NCBI GenBank assembly: GCA_018433775.1 | Contig: JAHDQN010000032.1 | Span: forward strand, 1-63,850 | Origin: Deltaproteobacteria bacterium | GTDB taxonomy: Bacteria > Desulfobacterota > Desulfomonilia > UBA1062 | Direction: 5' to 3' | Length of the DNA stretch: 63,850 bases | Part shown: in pieces, positions 28,575 to 40,678 of the stretch | Numbering within the stretch: position 1 is the stretch's first letter | Layout of the letters: each line of letters begins with the position of its first letter | The notes under the pieces: model-generated | The model's input: the letters and a program-made list of their open reading frames with translations, nothing else | Database searches by the model: none | What the model was told of the DNA's origin: nothing | Translations under genes and position numbers: made by a program

Positions 28575-29867
28575 ATGGATACAGACGAATTTACGATAAC
28601 TATTGACTCTCTGTCCTATGGGGGCAGGGGGGTGGGAAGAAGAGAAGACGGCAAGGTAGTGTTCGTGCCCATGGTCCTGCCCTCCGAGCACGTGCAGGTT
28701 CGCGTTGAAAAGGAACATGTATCATATTGCGTTGCCAATGCAACGGCGCTGCTCAAGGCTTCGCCGCACCGGGTCGAACCCGAATGCCCGCACTTTACCC
28801 TGTGTGGAGGCTGCGACTGGCAGCACCTTTCATATCCCGAGCAAATCAAGTGGAAGGCCGTGATCCTCCGGGACGAAATCGCGAAACATCTTCACCTCCA
28901 GATACCCGGGCATATCCAGGCCGTACCTTCGCCCCTCCAGTATGGCTATCGGGGGCATGCAACCCTCCAGTGCGGCAATGATCCCGAGTTTGTTCTGGGG
29001 TTTTTCCAGAAGGGCACGAAGAAGATCATCGATCTGGACGAATGCCCGGTGCTCAGGCCGCGGGTGAGCGAGGTCATCTCCGGAGTGCGGGAGGTCCTCC
29101 GGACGAATCCCATACCCGGGCTCCATTCGATCGAGGTGCACTCACCGCAGGACGAGAGCATCCTGCAGTTCAGGTGCAGGGGGAACGTTCACCGGAATGC
29201 GCTGAAGACCATGGAGCTCATGTACCGCGAGCTCGATATCACCGGGCTTTCCCTTGTCGTTTTCGGCTCCCGGAGGAGCGACCATGTCCTCGGGCAGCGT
29301 TTCTGCCGCTATTCCCTGCCGCTTACCGGGCGTGAGGTTCACCTGAGCTGTTCATTCGGGGATTTCATCCAGGCGAACATGCAGGCGAATACGGCGCTCG
29401 TAGAGCACGTGATGAGCCTGGCCGAGGGGTCGGAGAAAATCCTGGACCTCTACGGCGGGAGCGGGAATTTCAGCATTCCCCTCTCCTTTGTGGCATCCGA
29501 GGTAATCGCCATCGAGCGGAGCCCGAAACTCACCTCCTTAGGCAGAGTGAGCGCGAAGAAGAATCAGGCCGGAAATGTCAAGTTCCTCGCCCTGGACGCA
29601 CTGAAGGCGGTCACCTCCATCCGTGACGAGTCGGTCGGCTTCGATACCGTGGTCATGGACCCGCCGCGGGAGGGCGCCAAGGAAGTCGTGAAGGTTCTGC
29701 CGGAGCTTCAGCCCTCACGCATCGTCTATATCTCGTGCAATCCGAGTACCCTGGCACGGGATCTCGCCGTGCTGTGCAAGGCCGGTTTCATCCTGAAGCA
29801 GGTCAAGATGTTCGACATGTTTCCGCAGACCTACCATATCGAGTCGGTCGCGTACCTCGAACGCTGA
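28575..29867 (+). CDS. 23S rRNA (uracil-5-)-methyltransferase type RNA methylase (RlmD/TrmA family)
   Basis: A 430-aa enzyme. An N-terminal TRAM domain (TIDSLSYGGRGVGR) leads to the iron-sulfur cluster cysteines of RlmD-type enzymes (CPHFTLCGGCDWQH) and a Rossmann SAM domain (LDLYGGSGNFSIPL). The catalytic base and nucleophile lie in DPPREG and YISCNPSTLARD. It makes 5-methyluridine in rRNA or tRNA; the exact position cannot be told from sequence. RlmD, RlmC or a paralogue are the options. Confidence 0.93.
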   Translation: MDTDEFTITIDSLSYGGRGVGRREDGKVVFVPMVLPSEHVQVRVEKEHVSYCVANATALLKASPHRVEPECPHFTLCGGCDWQHLSYPEQIKWKAVILRDEIAKHLHLQIPGHIQAVPSPLQYGYRGHATLQCGNDPEFVLGFFQKGTKKIIDLDECPVLRPRVSEVISGVREVLRTNPIPGLHSIEVHSPQDESILQFRCRGNVHRNALKTMELMYRELDITGLSLVVFGSRRSDHVLGQRFCRYSLPLTGREVHLSCSFGDFIQANMQANTALVEHVMSLAEGSEKILDLYGGSGNFSIPLSFVASEVIAIERSPKLTSLGRVSAKKNQAGNVKFLALDALKAVTSIRDESVGFDTVVMDPPREGAKEVVKVLPELQPSRIVYISCNPSTLARDLAVLCKAGFILKQVKMFDMFPQTYHIESVAYLER

Positions 29868-29940
29868 GATCTGGCCGTGGAACCGTGCCCGTGCTTTTTG
29901 TTCTAGACAAAATTTTCGTCTCAAGAGTATATGGTTTCTG

Positions 29941-30789
29941 ATGATTTTCGGGATTATCTGTAAAGAAGACAACATTGGCGCCCTCAATCTCGCGGGACGC
30001 GTTCGTGAATGGATACAGGCAAAGGGATACGAATGCCTCGTGGAAGATCATCTGGGAAGTCACCTCGGTATGAATCACACCGCTCCTCCCTGGGAAAAGG
30101 CCGACCTGCTCATCGCCATCGGCGGAGACGGAACCATCCTGAGGGCCATCTGGATGTCGGCAGGCAGACAGACCCCCATCCTCGGAGTGCACATGGGCTA
30201 TCTGGGCTTCCTCACCGAGGTGACGGAAGACGAGGTAAATGCGGCGCTCGAGGCGGTCCTCGCCGGTGAGTTCGTGCAGGAAAAGCGGGCCATGTTCGAG
30301 TCAACCCTGATCAGGGAAGGGCGGACCATTACATCCCAGCACGTGCTCAACGACGTGGTGATCAACAAGGGCGCCCTTGCGCGGATCATCGACATCGAGG
30401 TGTGGACCGACTCCACCTTCATCACCTGCTACCGGGCAGACGGTCTTATCGTATCGACGCCCACGGGGTCCACGGCCTATAACCTCGCGACGGGCGGGCC
30501 CATCGTCCACCCGCAGGTCGACGCCATCATCCTCACGCCCATCTGTCCGCACGTCCTTTCGAACAGGAGCATCGTCCTGCCGGACTCCCAGGAGGTGATC
30601 ATCGTGATCAAGTCCGGGAAACGCTCGGATAATATTTATCTTACCCTTGACGGGCAGCGGGGTTTCCCGCTCGTGGCCGAGGACAGACTCATCGTGAAAA
30701 GAGGAAATTACCAGGCGAACATCTTGAGATTTCCCCAGAGGGATTATTTTGAAATATTGAGGACCAAGCTCGGCTGGCAGGAGAGATGA
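29941..30789 (+). CDS. nadK: NAD kinase
   Basis: A 282-aa NAD kinase with the GGDGTILRA motif (about 61-69) and the NAD-binding segment STPTGSTAYNLATGGP. It makes NADP from NAD and ATP or polyphosphate. It is coupled to recN by an ATGA overlap, a common pairing. Confidence 0.95.
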   Translation: MIFGIICKEDNIGALNLAGRVREWIQAKGYECLVEDHLGSHLGMNHTAPPWEKADLLIAIGGDGTILRAIWMSAGRQTPILGVHMGYLGFLTEVTEDEVNAALEAVLAGEFVQEKRAMFESTLIREGRTITSQHVLNDVVINKGALARIIDIEVWTDSTFITCYRADGLIVSTPTGSTAYNLATGGPIVHPQVDAIILTPICPHVLSNRSIVLPDSQEVIIVIKSGKRSDNIYLTLDGQRGFPLVAEDRLIVKRGNYQANILRFPQRDYFEILRTKLGWQER

Positions 30790-32420
30790 TCGATTTCCTG
30801 AAAATCTCCTCCATGGCGGTCTTCGACGAGATCGAGATCGATTTCAGACAAGGGCTGAACTGTATCACCGGCGAAACCGGCGCGGGAAAGTCCCTGGTCC
30901 TCGGTGCGCTGACGCTCCTCATGGGTTCAAAGGCGAGCCAGGATCTGGTACGCCCGGGTGCCCCGAAGACAAGCATAGAGGCGCTGTTCACCATTTCGGG
31001 GAAGGAAATGGTCGTACGAAGGGAAATCTATCCCACCGGTTCCAGCCGGTGTTATATTGACGGGAAGCTGGCCACTGCGGCCGGCCTTGCCGACATCACA
31101 TCGAACCTGATCACCATATACGGGCAGCACGAGTATCAGGACCTCCTCAATCCCGTGCAGCAGATGGGCATTCTCGAGAGCCTTGCCGGGCTGTCGAGGA
31201 ACCGTGTGAACGAAGCCTACGAGGCCCTGTGCCATGCCGTGAGCTCTTTGCAGGGCCTCGAACGTTCGGCCGAGCGGTATCGTGAGGAGCGTGAAGATCT
31301 CCTGTTCGCCCTCGGGGAGCTCATGTCCGTCGAGATCACCCCGGGACTCGAGGACGAGCTCGCGGCAGAGCTGAACCTCGTCAGGGGGTCTGCAGATCTG
31401 AAACACTGCACGCATCAGGCAGAGGAGATGCTCTACTCGGGTGCATCATCGGTGGTGGAGCTTCTCGGCCTGACGCGGGATCATCTCTCCCGGGCCGCGT
31501 CCATGGACCGCGAGCTCGGTTCCCTGCTCCAGTCTCTCGATGATATCTCCGCCAGGGTCGAAGACATCAGCATGGCGCTCAGGGCGAAAACGGCTGCCTA
31601 CGAGTACGACCCGGAGACGATCGAGGCCCTGGAGGAAAAGCTGCATTTCGTCCAGGACCTCAAAAGAAAGCACCGGACCGACGAACAGGGTCTGATTGAC
31701 CTGAAGCTCGAGCTGGAGAGCCGGCTTGCCCTTGCCGAGGACTCGAATCAGGCGATCCGGCAGGCCAGAGAGGCCGTTTCATCGGCAACGGCCGAGTATG
31801 AGGATCTCCTGAAGGGGTTTCTGGAAAAACGCGGCACCTTTGCCCGGGAGTTCTGCAAAAAAATCAACAGGGACCTCCATGACCTGGGAATGCCGGGGGC
31901 CGAGTTTCACGTTGTACAGGCAGATCCGTCCGAGGTCGGAGAGCTAGTGATCGACAGCAAGGGCTGTCCGGCCACTCCCGGTGCCGTCCTGAAAGGAGAG
32001 TTTCTGATTTCAACCAACGTTGGCCATAAACCCCTCTCTCTTGCAAAGATCGCATCAGGAGGCGAGCTGAGCCGGATCATGCTCGCCATAAAGGTTCATC
32101 AGAAGGCCTCGCAGGAGGGCACCCTTATCTTTGACGAGATCGATTCCGGCATCAGCGGTCAGACCGCCCTGGTGATCGCGAAAAGGCTCAAGGAGCTCTC
32201 CGGTCATGCGCAGTCCATTGTGGTAACTCACCTCCACCAGGTTGCGTCGGTTGCGGACTCGCACTTCGTGATCATGAAGAATGCTGATGACGGGACAACG
32301 ATCTCCACGATTCAGGAGGTGAAAGATATGGACAGGGCCATGGAGCTGGCGCGCATGATGGGGGGAGAAACCCCTTCTCCGGCGGTTATCAGGCACGCGA
32401 AAGAGCTCATCGGGTTGTAG
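30786..32420 (+). CDS. recN: DNA repair protein RecN
   Basis: A 544-aa SMC-like ATPase. It has an N-terminal Walker A (GETGAGKSLVLGAL), a long coiled-coil centre, and a C-terminal ABC signature and Walker B (ASGGELSRIMLAIKV, LIFDEIDSGISG). It tethers broken DNA ends in double-strand break repair. The start overlaps nadK as ATGA. Confidence 0.96.
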   Translation: MIDFLKISSMAVFDEIEIDFRQGLNCITGETGAGKSLVLGALTLLMGSKASQDLVRPGAPKTSIEALFTISGKEMVVRREIYPTGSSRCYIDGKLATAAGLADITSNLITIYGQHEYQDLLNPVQQMGILESLAGLSRNRVNEAYEALCHAVSSLQGLERSAERYREEREDLLFALGELMSVEITPGLEDELAAELNLVRGSADLKHCTHQAEEMLYSGASSVVELLGLTRDHLSRAASMDRELGSLLQSLDDISARVEDISMALRAKTAAYEYDPETIEALEEKLHFVQDLKRKHRTDEQGLIDLKLELESRLALAEDSNQAIRQAREAVSSATAEYEDLLKGFLEKRGTFAREFCKKINRDLHDLGMPGAEFHVVQADPSEVGELVIDSKGCPATPGAVLKGEFLISTNVGHKPLSLAKIASGGELSRIMLAIKVHQKASQEGTLIFDEIDSGISGQTALVIAKRLKELSGHAQSIVVTHLHQVASVADSHFVIMKNADDGTTISTIQEVKDMDRAMELARMMGGETPSPAVIRHAKELIGL

Positions 32421-32457
32421 GGAAAAAAGGGCCGAACCACCCGGCAATGAAAATGGG

Positions 32458-32492
32458 AGAGAAGAAGCGCTTTTGGAAAGCATTTCTTCTCT
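32458..32492 (+). repeat. Strong hairpin downstream of recN
   Basis: AGAGAAGAA (32458-32466) pairs perfectly with TTCTTCTCT (32484-32492), and inside it GCTTT (32469-32473) pairs with AAAGC (32477-32481) around a TGG loop. No T-run follows. It could be the recN 3' end stabiliser or a rho-dependent terminator element. Confidence 0.5.
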
Positions 32493-32510
32493 GATACGCA
32501 GAATTGACAT

Positions 32511-32577
32511 CCTAGACGACCATATTCCGGTTTGACTTTTCCTCCTGCCGGTGCTCTAGGTAAAAGACATTTTTTTT
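32511..32577 (+). promoter_or_regulatory. Nested inverted repeats and T-run upstream of the ArgA-like gene
   Basis: CCTAGA (32511-32516) pairs with TCTAGG (32555-32560), and CCGG (32527-32530) with CCGG (32548-32551); eight T residues follow at 32570-32577, 12 nt before the start codon. Two TTGAC boxes (32504, 32532) also lie here. This may be a promoter-operator for arginine control or an attenuator-like leader. The T-run is not adjacent to the stem, so a terminator is doubtful. Confidence 0.3.
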
Positions 32578-32589
32578 GGATACTTTGAT

Positions 32590-33057
32590 ATGATACGAAA
32601 ACTACTGGTGAATGAAGTTTCAGATATCAAGAACCTGATCGATCCTTACGTAAAACAGGGGTTGATGCTTCCGAAGTCCCTGCATTCACTCTTTACCGGC
32701 GTCAGAGATTTCTGGGTGACGACCGAGGATGGCCAAGACCAACAGAGTATCATCGGCTGCTGCGCCTTGCAGGTTTCCTGGCTTGACCTTGCCGAGATCA
32801 GAACGCTGGCCGTAAAAAAAGAGTACCAGGGCACAGGAATAGGGCGGGAGATGGTAAAGGCATGCATCCGCGAGGCCGCGGACCTGCGTCTGAAGACCTT
32901 GTTCACCTTGACATACGTTCCCGATTTCTTCAAGAAAATGGGTTTCCACGAGATAGACAAGTCAACCTTGCCCAACAAGATCTGGGCGGATTGTATCCAT
33001 TGCCAGTATTTCCCGGATTGTCGAGAAACGGCACTTATCTACCGGATCGAGGGGTAA
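32590..33057 (+). CDS. ArgA-like GNAT N-acetyltransferase (likely N-acetylglutamate synthase)
   Basis: A 155-aa stand-alone GNAT domain. The acetyl-CoA motif is EYQGTGIGREMVKACI and the C-terminal KKMGFHEIDKSTLPNKIW segment matches the short ArgA-type acetyltransferases used for N-acetylglutamate in some bacteria lacking the kinase-like ArgA domain. The tail carries DCIHCQYFPDC with three cysteines, as in that family. No clear Shine-Dalgarno site precedes the ATG. The pmbA gene follows after 3 nt. ArgJ, further down the same strand, fits the same pathway. Confidence 0.8.
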   Translation: MIRKLLVNEVSDIKNLIDPYVKQGLMLPKSLHSLFTGVRDFWVTTEDGQDQQSIIGCCALQVSWLDLAEIRTLAVKKEYQGTGIGREMVKACIREAADLRLKTLFTLTYVPDFFKKMGFHEIDKSTLPNKIWADCIHCQYFPDCRETALIYRIEG

Positions 33058-33060
33058 ATA

Positions 33061-34386
33061 ATGGAACTGGAAACCAAAATCGATAAAATCTATGACCTCC
33101 TGAAAAAACGATCCATCAACGATTTCGAAATATACGGCACGGACTCCGATACCATCCGCGCCGAGTCGAAAGAAGGCTCCATGGGCTCTCTGAGCAAGTC
33201 GAGAGAGTCCGGAGTCGGGGTCCGGCTGATCATCGACGGCGCCATGGGCTTTGCCTATGGGGCTGAGCCCACCGCCGAGCTGGTGGATGCAGCGTTCACC
33301 TCTGCACGATATCAGTTCAAGGATAAGAACAACCATTTGCCTCCCCGTCAGCAGGGGTACGAAGAGATGGATATCCTGGATCCCGCGGTCGGCCGGCTTG
33401 CAGCTGAGGACTGCATCGCGAGGGCGGTCTCCCTGGAACAATCTGCCCGCGATGCAGACAGCAGGATCCATCAGGTCCGCAAGGCTTCGTTTTCACGGAC
33501 CGTCTCCCGGGTGAGCATCATGAACTCCCATGGAATAGATGCATCCACCACGCTGTCAGTTGCCTCGGCCTCGATTATGGTTGTGGCAAAGCAGGATGAC
33601 GACAGCCAATCCGGCTATGAGTTCGACTTCAGCCACCACATACGTGATATTGATGTAGAAAAGGTCGGGAGGCAGGCGGCCCTAAGGGCTACGGAAATGC
33701 TGCAGGCAAAGACGATGCAGACTGTCAAGATACCCGTGCTCTTCGATAACACCACCACCGCCCAGATGCTCGATTTCATATCCGATGCCTTTGTCGGGGA
33801 GAATGTCATCAAGGGAAAGTCTTTTATCGGGGACAAAAAAGGTCAGAAGTACTTTTCCGATGCAGTGAGGTTCACAGACAACCCGCTGGACAAACGGGCT
33901 GCGGACGCCTCTCCTTTCGACGGTGAGGGCGTGCGGTCGAGGGAAACCGTCCTGGTGGATAATGGCACCATTTTTGCTTTTGTTTACGATAGTTACTGGG
34001 GGCGTGTGGCAGGAACATCATCGACGGGAAGTTCTTTGCGGGGGGGATACCGGGCCATGCCGACATCAGGAGTACGCCACCTGTGCATGGAGCCAGGGAC
34101 TGAAGACATGATGCGGAATCTCAAAGGATTAAAGAGGGTTTTGAAAATTACCGATATTATGGGCATGCATACAGCGAATCCTATAACAGGAGAATTCTCC
34201 GTGGGGGTAAGCGGACTACTCATGGAAGAGGGCGCGCCGCTCTATCCCGTCCGGGAGGCGGCTATTTCGGGTAATATTTATGAATTGTTTTCGAGGGTTA
34301 TGGCAGTGGGCACCGACGTCCGTGAATTCGGCGACGTGTTGTGCCCGTCGATTCTCATCGATGCGATCGATGTGAGCGCGCAGTGA
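33061..34386 (+). CDS. pmbA: TldD/PmbA-family metalloprotease subunit, PmbA (TldE) type
   Basis: A 441-aa protein of the modulator-of-gyrase family. It has the N-terminal domain (RAESKEGSMGSLSKSRESGVGVR) and the C-terminal YDSYWGRVAGTSSTGSSLRG segment. It lacks the HExxxH zinc motif of TldD, which marks it as the PmbA/TldE partner. The pair degrades unfolded peptides and matures some peptide natural products. TldD is not in the window, so the partner must be elsewhere. Confidence 0.9.
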   Translation: MELETKIDKIYDLLKKRSINDFEIYGTDSDTIRAESKEGSMGSLSKSRESGVGVRLIIDGAMGFAYGAEPTAELVDAAFTSARYQFKDKNNHLPPRQQGYEEMDILDPAVGRLAAEDCIARAVSLEQSARDADSRIHQVRKASFSRTVSRVSIMNSHGIDASTTLSVASASIMVVAKQDDDSQSGYEFDFSHHIRDIDVEKVGRQAALRATEMLQAKTMQTVKIPVLFDNTTTAQMLDFISDAFVGENVIKGKSFIGDKKGQKYFSDAVRFTDNPLDKRAADASPFDGEGVRSRETVLVDNGTIFAFVYDSYWGRVAGTSSTGSSLRGGYRAMPTSGVRHLCMEPGTEDMMRNLKGLKRVLKITDIMGMHTANPITGEFSVGVSGLLMEEGAPLYPVREAAISGNIYELFSRVMAVGTDVREFGDVLCPSILIDAIDVSAQ

Positions 34387-34396
34387 GGACGGATCA

Positions 34397-35299
34397 GTGA
34401 AAACCCACTGGACAGTGCTCATTCTCTCGAAAGAAGATACCGGGATCAGGAGATTCACCCTCTCTCCTCTCATCGCAATGTCAGCCGGATGCGTCATTCT
34501 CTTTCTGGCCGTTTTCTCGGCCTTTGCGGGATACAAGCTGTATCATCTGCGCGCGGACATATCCCGTGTAGCATCCATCAAGCAGAAGAACCTGGAGCAG
34601 AGCAGGCAGATCGTTGCTCTTTCCGAGAAGGTGCTGCTGCTCGACGAAGAGATGAATTCCCTGCGCACCTTCAACCGCCACCTCGTAGGAATCGCCAAGG
34701 TGGATCTCCATGCGCCGGATGAGCTGAGCGGCGTCGGCGGCGGGTCGGAGCCCATCAGGGCGGCGAACACCACCGAGGCCCTGACCGAAAAGATCCTTAC
34801 CCGGGAGCTTCACTCCCATATCAAGCAGCTCGGCGACGATATCGTCATTGAGCGGGATGTCGCCCGGGATCTCCTGGCGGAGATCGAGAGGCAGCGTTCG
34901 CTCCTGGCCCACACACCGGGTATCTGGCCTACGCGGGGATGGGTCACCTCACGGTACGGATGGCGCAACTCGCCCTTTACGGGCAAAAGGGAGTATCACA
35001 AGGGGATGGACATTGCGTGCAGAAAAGGAACACCTGTACACGCACCTGCTGACGGAATCGTAACCTCGTATTACCGGAACGGGGCCTATGGTAACTTCAT
35101 GGTCATCAATCACGGCTATGGGATCGTGACCAGGTATGCGCATCTGAACAATTCCGTGGCCAAAGCCGGCCAGCACGTTCGCAAGGGCGACAGGATCGCA
35201 ATTGTCGGAAACACCGGACGATCCACCGGCTCTCATCTGCACTACGAGGTTCTCGTCAACGGCATCCATGTGAACCCGCAGAGATACGTGTTGAAATAG
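34397..35299 (+). CDS. M23-family (LytM-type) peptidoglycan endopeptidase
   Basis: The GTG at 34397 gives a 300-aa protein. One N-terminal transmembrane helix (about 21-46) is followed by a coiled coil (about 50-180) and a C-terminal M23 domain. The zinc ligands are visible: His in YHKGMDIA with its Asp, and the HxH of SHLHYEV. It probably cleaves cross-links in the cell wall, anchored to the inner membrane. All catalytic residues are present, so it is an active enzyme rather than an EnvC-like activator. Confidence 0.92.
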   Translation: MKTHWTVLILSKEDTGIRRFTLSPLIAMSAGCVILFLAVFSAFAGYKLYHLRADISRVASIKQKNLEQSRQIVALSEKVLLLDEEMNSLRTFNRHLVGIAKVDLHAPDELSGVGGGSEPIRAANTTEALTEKILTRELHSHIKQLGDDIVIERDVARDLLAEIERQRSLLAHTPGIWPTRGWVTSRYGWRNSPFTGKREYHKGMDIACRKGTPVHAPADGIVTSYYRNGAYGNFMVINHGYGIVTRYAHLNNSVAKAGQHVRKGDRIAIVGNTGRSTGSHLHYEVLVNGIHVNPQRYVLK

Positions 35300-35401
35300 G
35301 GTTGTCTTTGTTCTATAGAAAATATCGGTTGAAATGTTCACATCGCTATTCTAGTAGTCTTTCAACTCCACAAAACGTAAGAAAAGGATTATCATATCCA
35401 T

Positions 35402-38031
<2,630 letters not shown>

Positions 38032-38035
<4 letters not shown>

Positions 38036-39183
38036 TCATCCCCAGGGGTTTTCGTTTCTCTGCGATCAATGCCGGGGTGAAATCCCCGGAGGTCAGACGC
38101 ACCGACATGGGGCTCGTCTTCTGCGAAGGGCAGGCCGTGCTCTCGGGTGTGTTCACCCGCAACCTGGTCAAGGCCGCCCCGGTGGTTGTCGGACAAGAGC
38201 TCGTTGGCAGGGGGAAGACCAGGGCCATACTGGCCAATGCCGGCAACGCCAACGCCTGCACCGGAGACCAGGGAATCCATGATGCCCGTTTCCTCATGGA
38301 GACGGCGGCCAGAGAACTCGGAGTACGGAGCGATGAGGTGGTTCCCCTGTCGACCGGGGTCATCGGCGTCGGTCTGCCCGTAGACCGGATGGCCTCCCGG
38401 ATACCCGCACTCGTGTCCGCGCTGGGGAACGACCCGGAGGTCTTTGCCCGCTCCATCATGACCACAGACACCTTTCCCAAGGTCGTGTCACGCGCCGTGG
38501 GTAATGCCGCTGTGCTCGGGGTGGCAAAGGGAGCGGGCATGATCGCCCCCGACATGGCCACCACGCTCGCGGTGGTGCTGACAGATGCGATTATAGCCAA
38601 GCAAGACCTCGATAATATTATAAATAAATCAATCGAGCGCACCTTTAACGCCATCACCATCGACGGCGATATGTCGACGAACGATACGCTCCTGGCTGTT
38701 TCAAGCAACCAAGTGGCTGAAAATATTAATGAAGTTGAAAAAGGTATTGCAGAGGTCATTCGTGACCTTGCGTTGCTCCTGGTCAGGGATGGAGAAGGGG
38801 CCACAAAATTCGTCACCATCACCGTGGCCGGCGCGTCCGATGACCGCGACGCCAAGAAGGCGGCCATGTCGGTGGCGAACTCGCTTCTGGTCAAGACCGC
38901 ACTCTTCGGAGCAGACCCCAACTGGGGCCGGATCCTGGCCGCTGTGGGTTACAGCGGAATTCTGTTCTCGCCCGAGGATATCACGATTTCCATCTCAGGG
39001 CACCGGGTCGTAGAGCGCGGTATGGAGTCGGAAGGTTTCAGCGAGAATGCGCTCCATGCGCTGCTCAAGGAACGTGAGATCGGGATCGATATCCGCATCG
39101 GCGGCGGACCGGGAACGTTCACCGTCTATACCTCGGACCTCTCCTACGACTATGTGAAGATCAATTCCGAGTACCGTACCTAG
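38032..39183 (+). CDS. argJ: Glutamate N-acetyltransferase / ornithine acetyltransferase ArgJ
   Basis: A 383-aa ArgJ with the self-cleavage site in [15 protein letters not shown], Thr177 being the nucleophile after processing into alpha and beta chains. The oxyanion residues lie in LSTGVIGVG. It transfers the acetyl group from N-acetylornithine to glutamate in the cyclic arginine pathway. Whether it also uses acetyl-CoA cannot be told; the ArgA-like gene 5 kb upstream suggests it may not need to. The link to secA is by overlap only. Confidence 0.95.
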
Positions 39184-39586
39184 ACCCACCTAACCTTATT
39201 GCCGATAATATATATTATGTTAAATAATAGAAAGTGTGTGCATCTTTGCCTTCTTTCTCATCCTTGCAGGCCCCTTTCCCCTCACGATGCGTTTTCACGA
39301 TGAATCATGCCGATGACACATGCGCGAACTCTATGGAAATACCGTCCCGACAGATCCGGAAATACATGCCGAGAGCTCAGGGCCCTATGCCATGCACGTA
39401 CGGCTTATTGGATATAATGGGTAAAACCATTGGCTTAATCAAAAGAATGCGATCTCGTTCGAATGGTGAAGACTTTTTTTAAGGGTATCTCCGGGCTTGA
39501 CGGGTAATTATTTGAACGCATCCGCGCCCCTGATGAATGCATCCCCCGGGGGCGCGACACAGATTCCATAAATAAATTTTCCCTGG
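39184..39586. other. Gap between argJ and the convergent sufB-like gene
   Basis: About 400 nt without a supported gene. It contains a perfect 14-nt AT palindrome (39205-39218), 22 nt past the argJ stop. A GC-rich hairpin lies at 39523-39556: CGCGCCCC pairs with GGGGCGCG around an 18-nt loop in which GATG and CATC can pair. This hairpin is on the 3' side of the sufB-like gene but has no T-run. An 82-codon open frame at 39234-39482 has no visible start signal and no recognised features. Confidence 0.5.
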
Positions 39587-40678
39587 TTAAATGGATCCCT
39601 CTACGGAGCGGCTGATGATCTCGTCCATGAACGACTGGACCTTGTCCGGCAATCCCTCGATCTTGATATCGAGGAAGCCCCGGATGATGAGCGCTCGCGC
39701 CTGTTCTTCGGTCAGGCCCCGCGTCATGAGATAGCTGAGCTCTTCGCGCGAGATCTTACCCACCGCCGCCTCGTGCGCCAGATTGATGTCGGGATGTGCA
39801 CCCCTCAACTCGGGGATGGAATGAATCACGCCGTTTTCGTTGAGCAGCAGACCACTGCACTCCATATGGCCGAAGGTGCCGGGCCGCTCGCCGGAAAGAA
39901 GCTGCCGGGATATGACCGTGCCTCCTTCCGAAACCACCCTGCTGATGATTTCGCCGCTGGCATCATTGCCCTTGAGGAGCACCCGGGCGCCCGTGTCGAA
40001 ATACGAGTCGCCTTTGCTGAATATAACAGAATAAAATCGAGCACTTCCGCCAGCTTCCACGTATGCGGCGGGGTTGGTGACGATCTTTCTGACCTCGGTC
40101 ATACCCACGTAGTTGGAGATGTAGCGGGCCCCCTCGCCCACCGATACCGCGCCTACGGGAAAGACCTCCATGGCGTGACCCCAGTTGTGGATCATGGTGT
40201 AGCCCAGATGAGCGTTTTTCCCCAGGTAGGTTTCGGTGATGCCCACGTGGGTTCCGCTTCGGCCGTGTGTTGCCGTGGTGCAGCCGTTGACGATGTTCAG
40301 CTCAGCCCCTTCACCGAGCTCGATGATGTTGTGGATGAACTGATGCGACCCTGTCTCTCCGAAGAGGAAGGCCGCCTGAAGCGGTTCCTCGATCCTTATC
40401 CCGGGCTCAACGAAGACATAGTAGCCCACCGGCTCCTTCTCGGCGGCCTGCAATGTCGTATCGCTGGAATCGCGGGGCACCACGTTGAAAAAGAGTTTTT
40501 CCCGCACATGAGGATAGGTGTCAAAGGCCTGCTTCAGAGGCAGCACCACCAGTCCTTCAATATTACAATGGCTTTCCATGACGGTATGGTCCAGTACCAT
40601 GAAGCTCCCGCAACTGGCCACGCAGGAATTATATCCGATCTCGTTCAGCCTGCCGGTATCTATCTGCACGGTATTCAT
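39587..40678 (-). CDS. SufB/SufD-family Fe-S cluster assembly protein (minimal SUF type)
   Basis: I start at the ATG at 40678, which overlaps the sufC stop as ATGA; the longer frame upstream lies in sufC. The 363-aa protein has the SufBD beta-helix pattern (CSGLLLNENGVIHSIPELRGAHPDINLAHEAAVGKISREELSYLMTRGL in outline), including the conserved SxPELxxxxPxxxLxHEA core. Only one SufB/D-like gene follows SufC, as in the minimal SUF (SmsCB) systems of anaerobes and archaea. It builds Fe-S clusters with SufC. No SufS or SufE/U is adjacent. Confidence 0.88.
   Translation of the reverse strand: MNTVQIDTGRLNEIGYNSCVASCGSFMVLDHTVMESHCNIEGLVVLPLKQAFDTYPHVREKLFFNVVPRDSSDTTLQAAEKEPVGYYVFVEPGIRIEEPLQAAFLFGETGSHQFIHNIIELGEGAELNIVNGCTTATHGRSGTHVGITETYLGKNAHLGYTMIHNWGHAMEVFPVGAVSVGEGARYISNYVGMTEVRKIVTNPAAYVEAGGSARFYSVIFSKGDSYFDTGARVLLKGNDASGEIISRVVSEGGTVISRQLLSGERPGTFGHMECSGLLLNENGVIHSIPELRGAHPDINLAHEAAVGKISREELSYLMTRGLTEEQARALIIRGFLDIKIEGLPDKVQSFMDEIISRSVEGSI

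Noticed and set aside
39234..39482. An 82-codon frame in the gap after argJ
   Set aside because: No Shine-Dalgarno site, atypical composition and no recognisable motif; it could be random.
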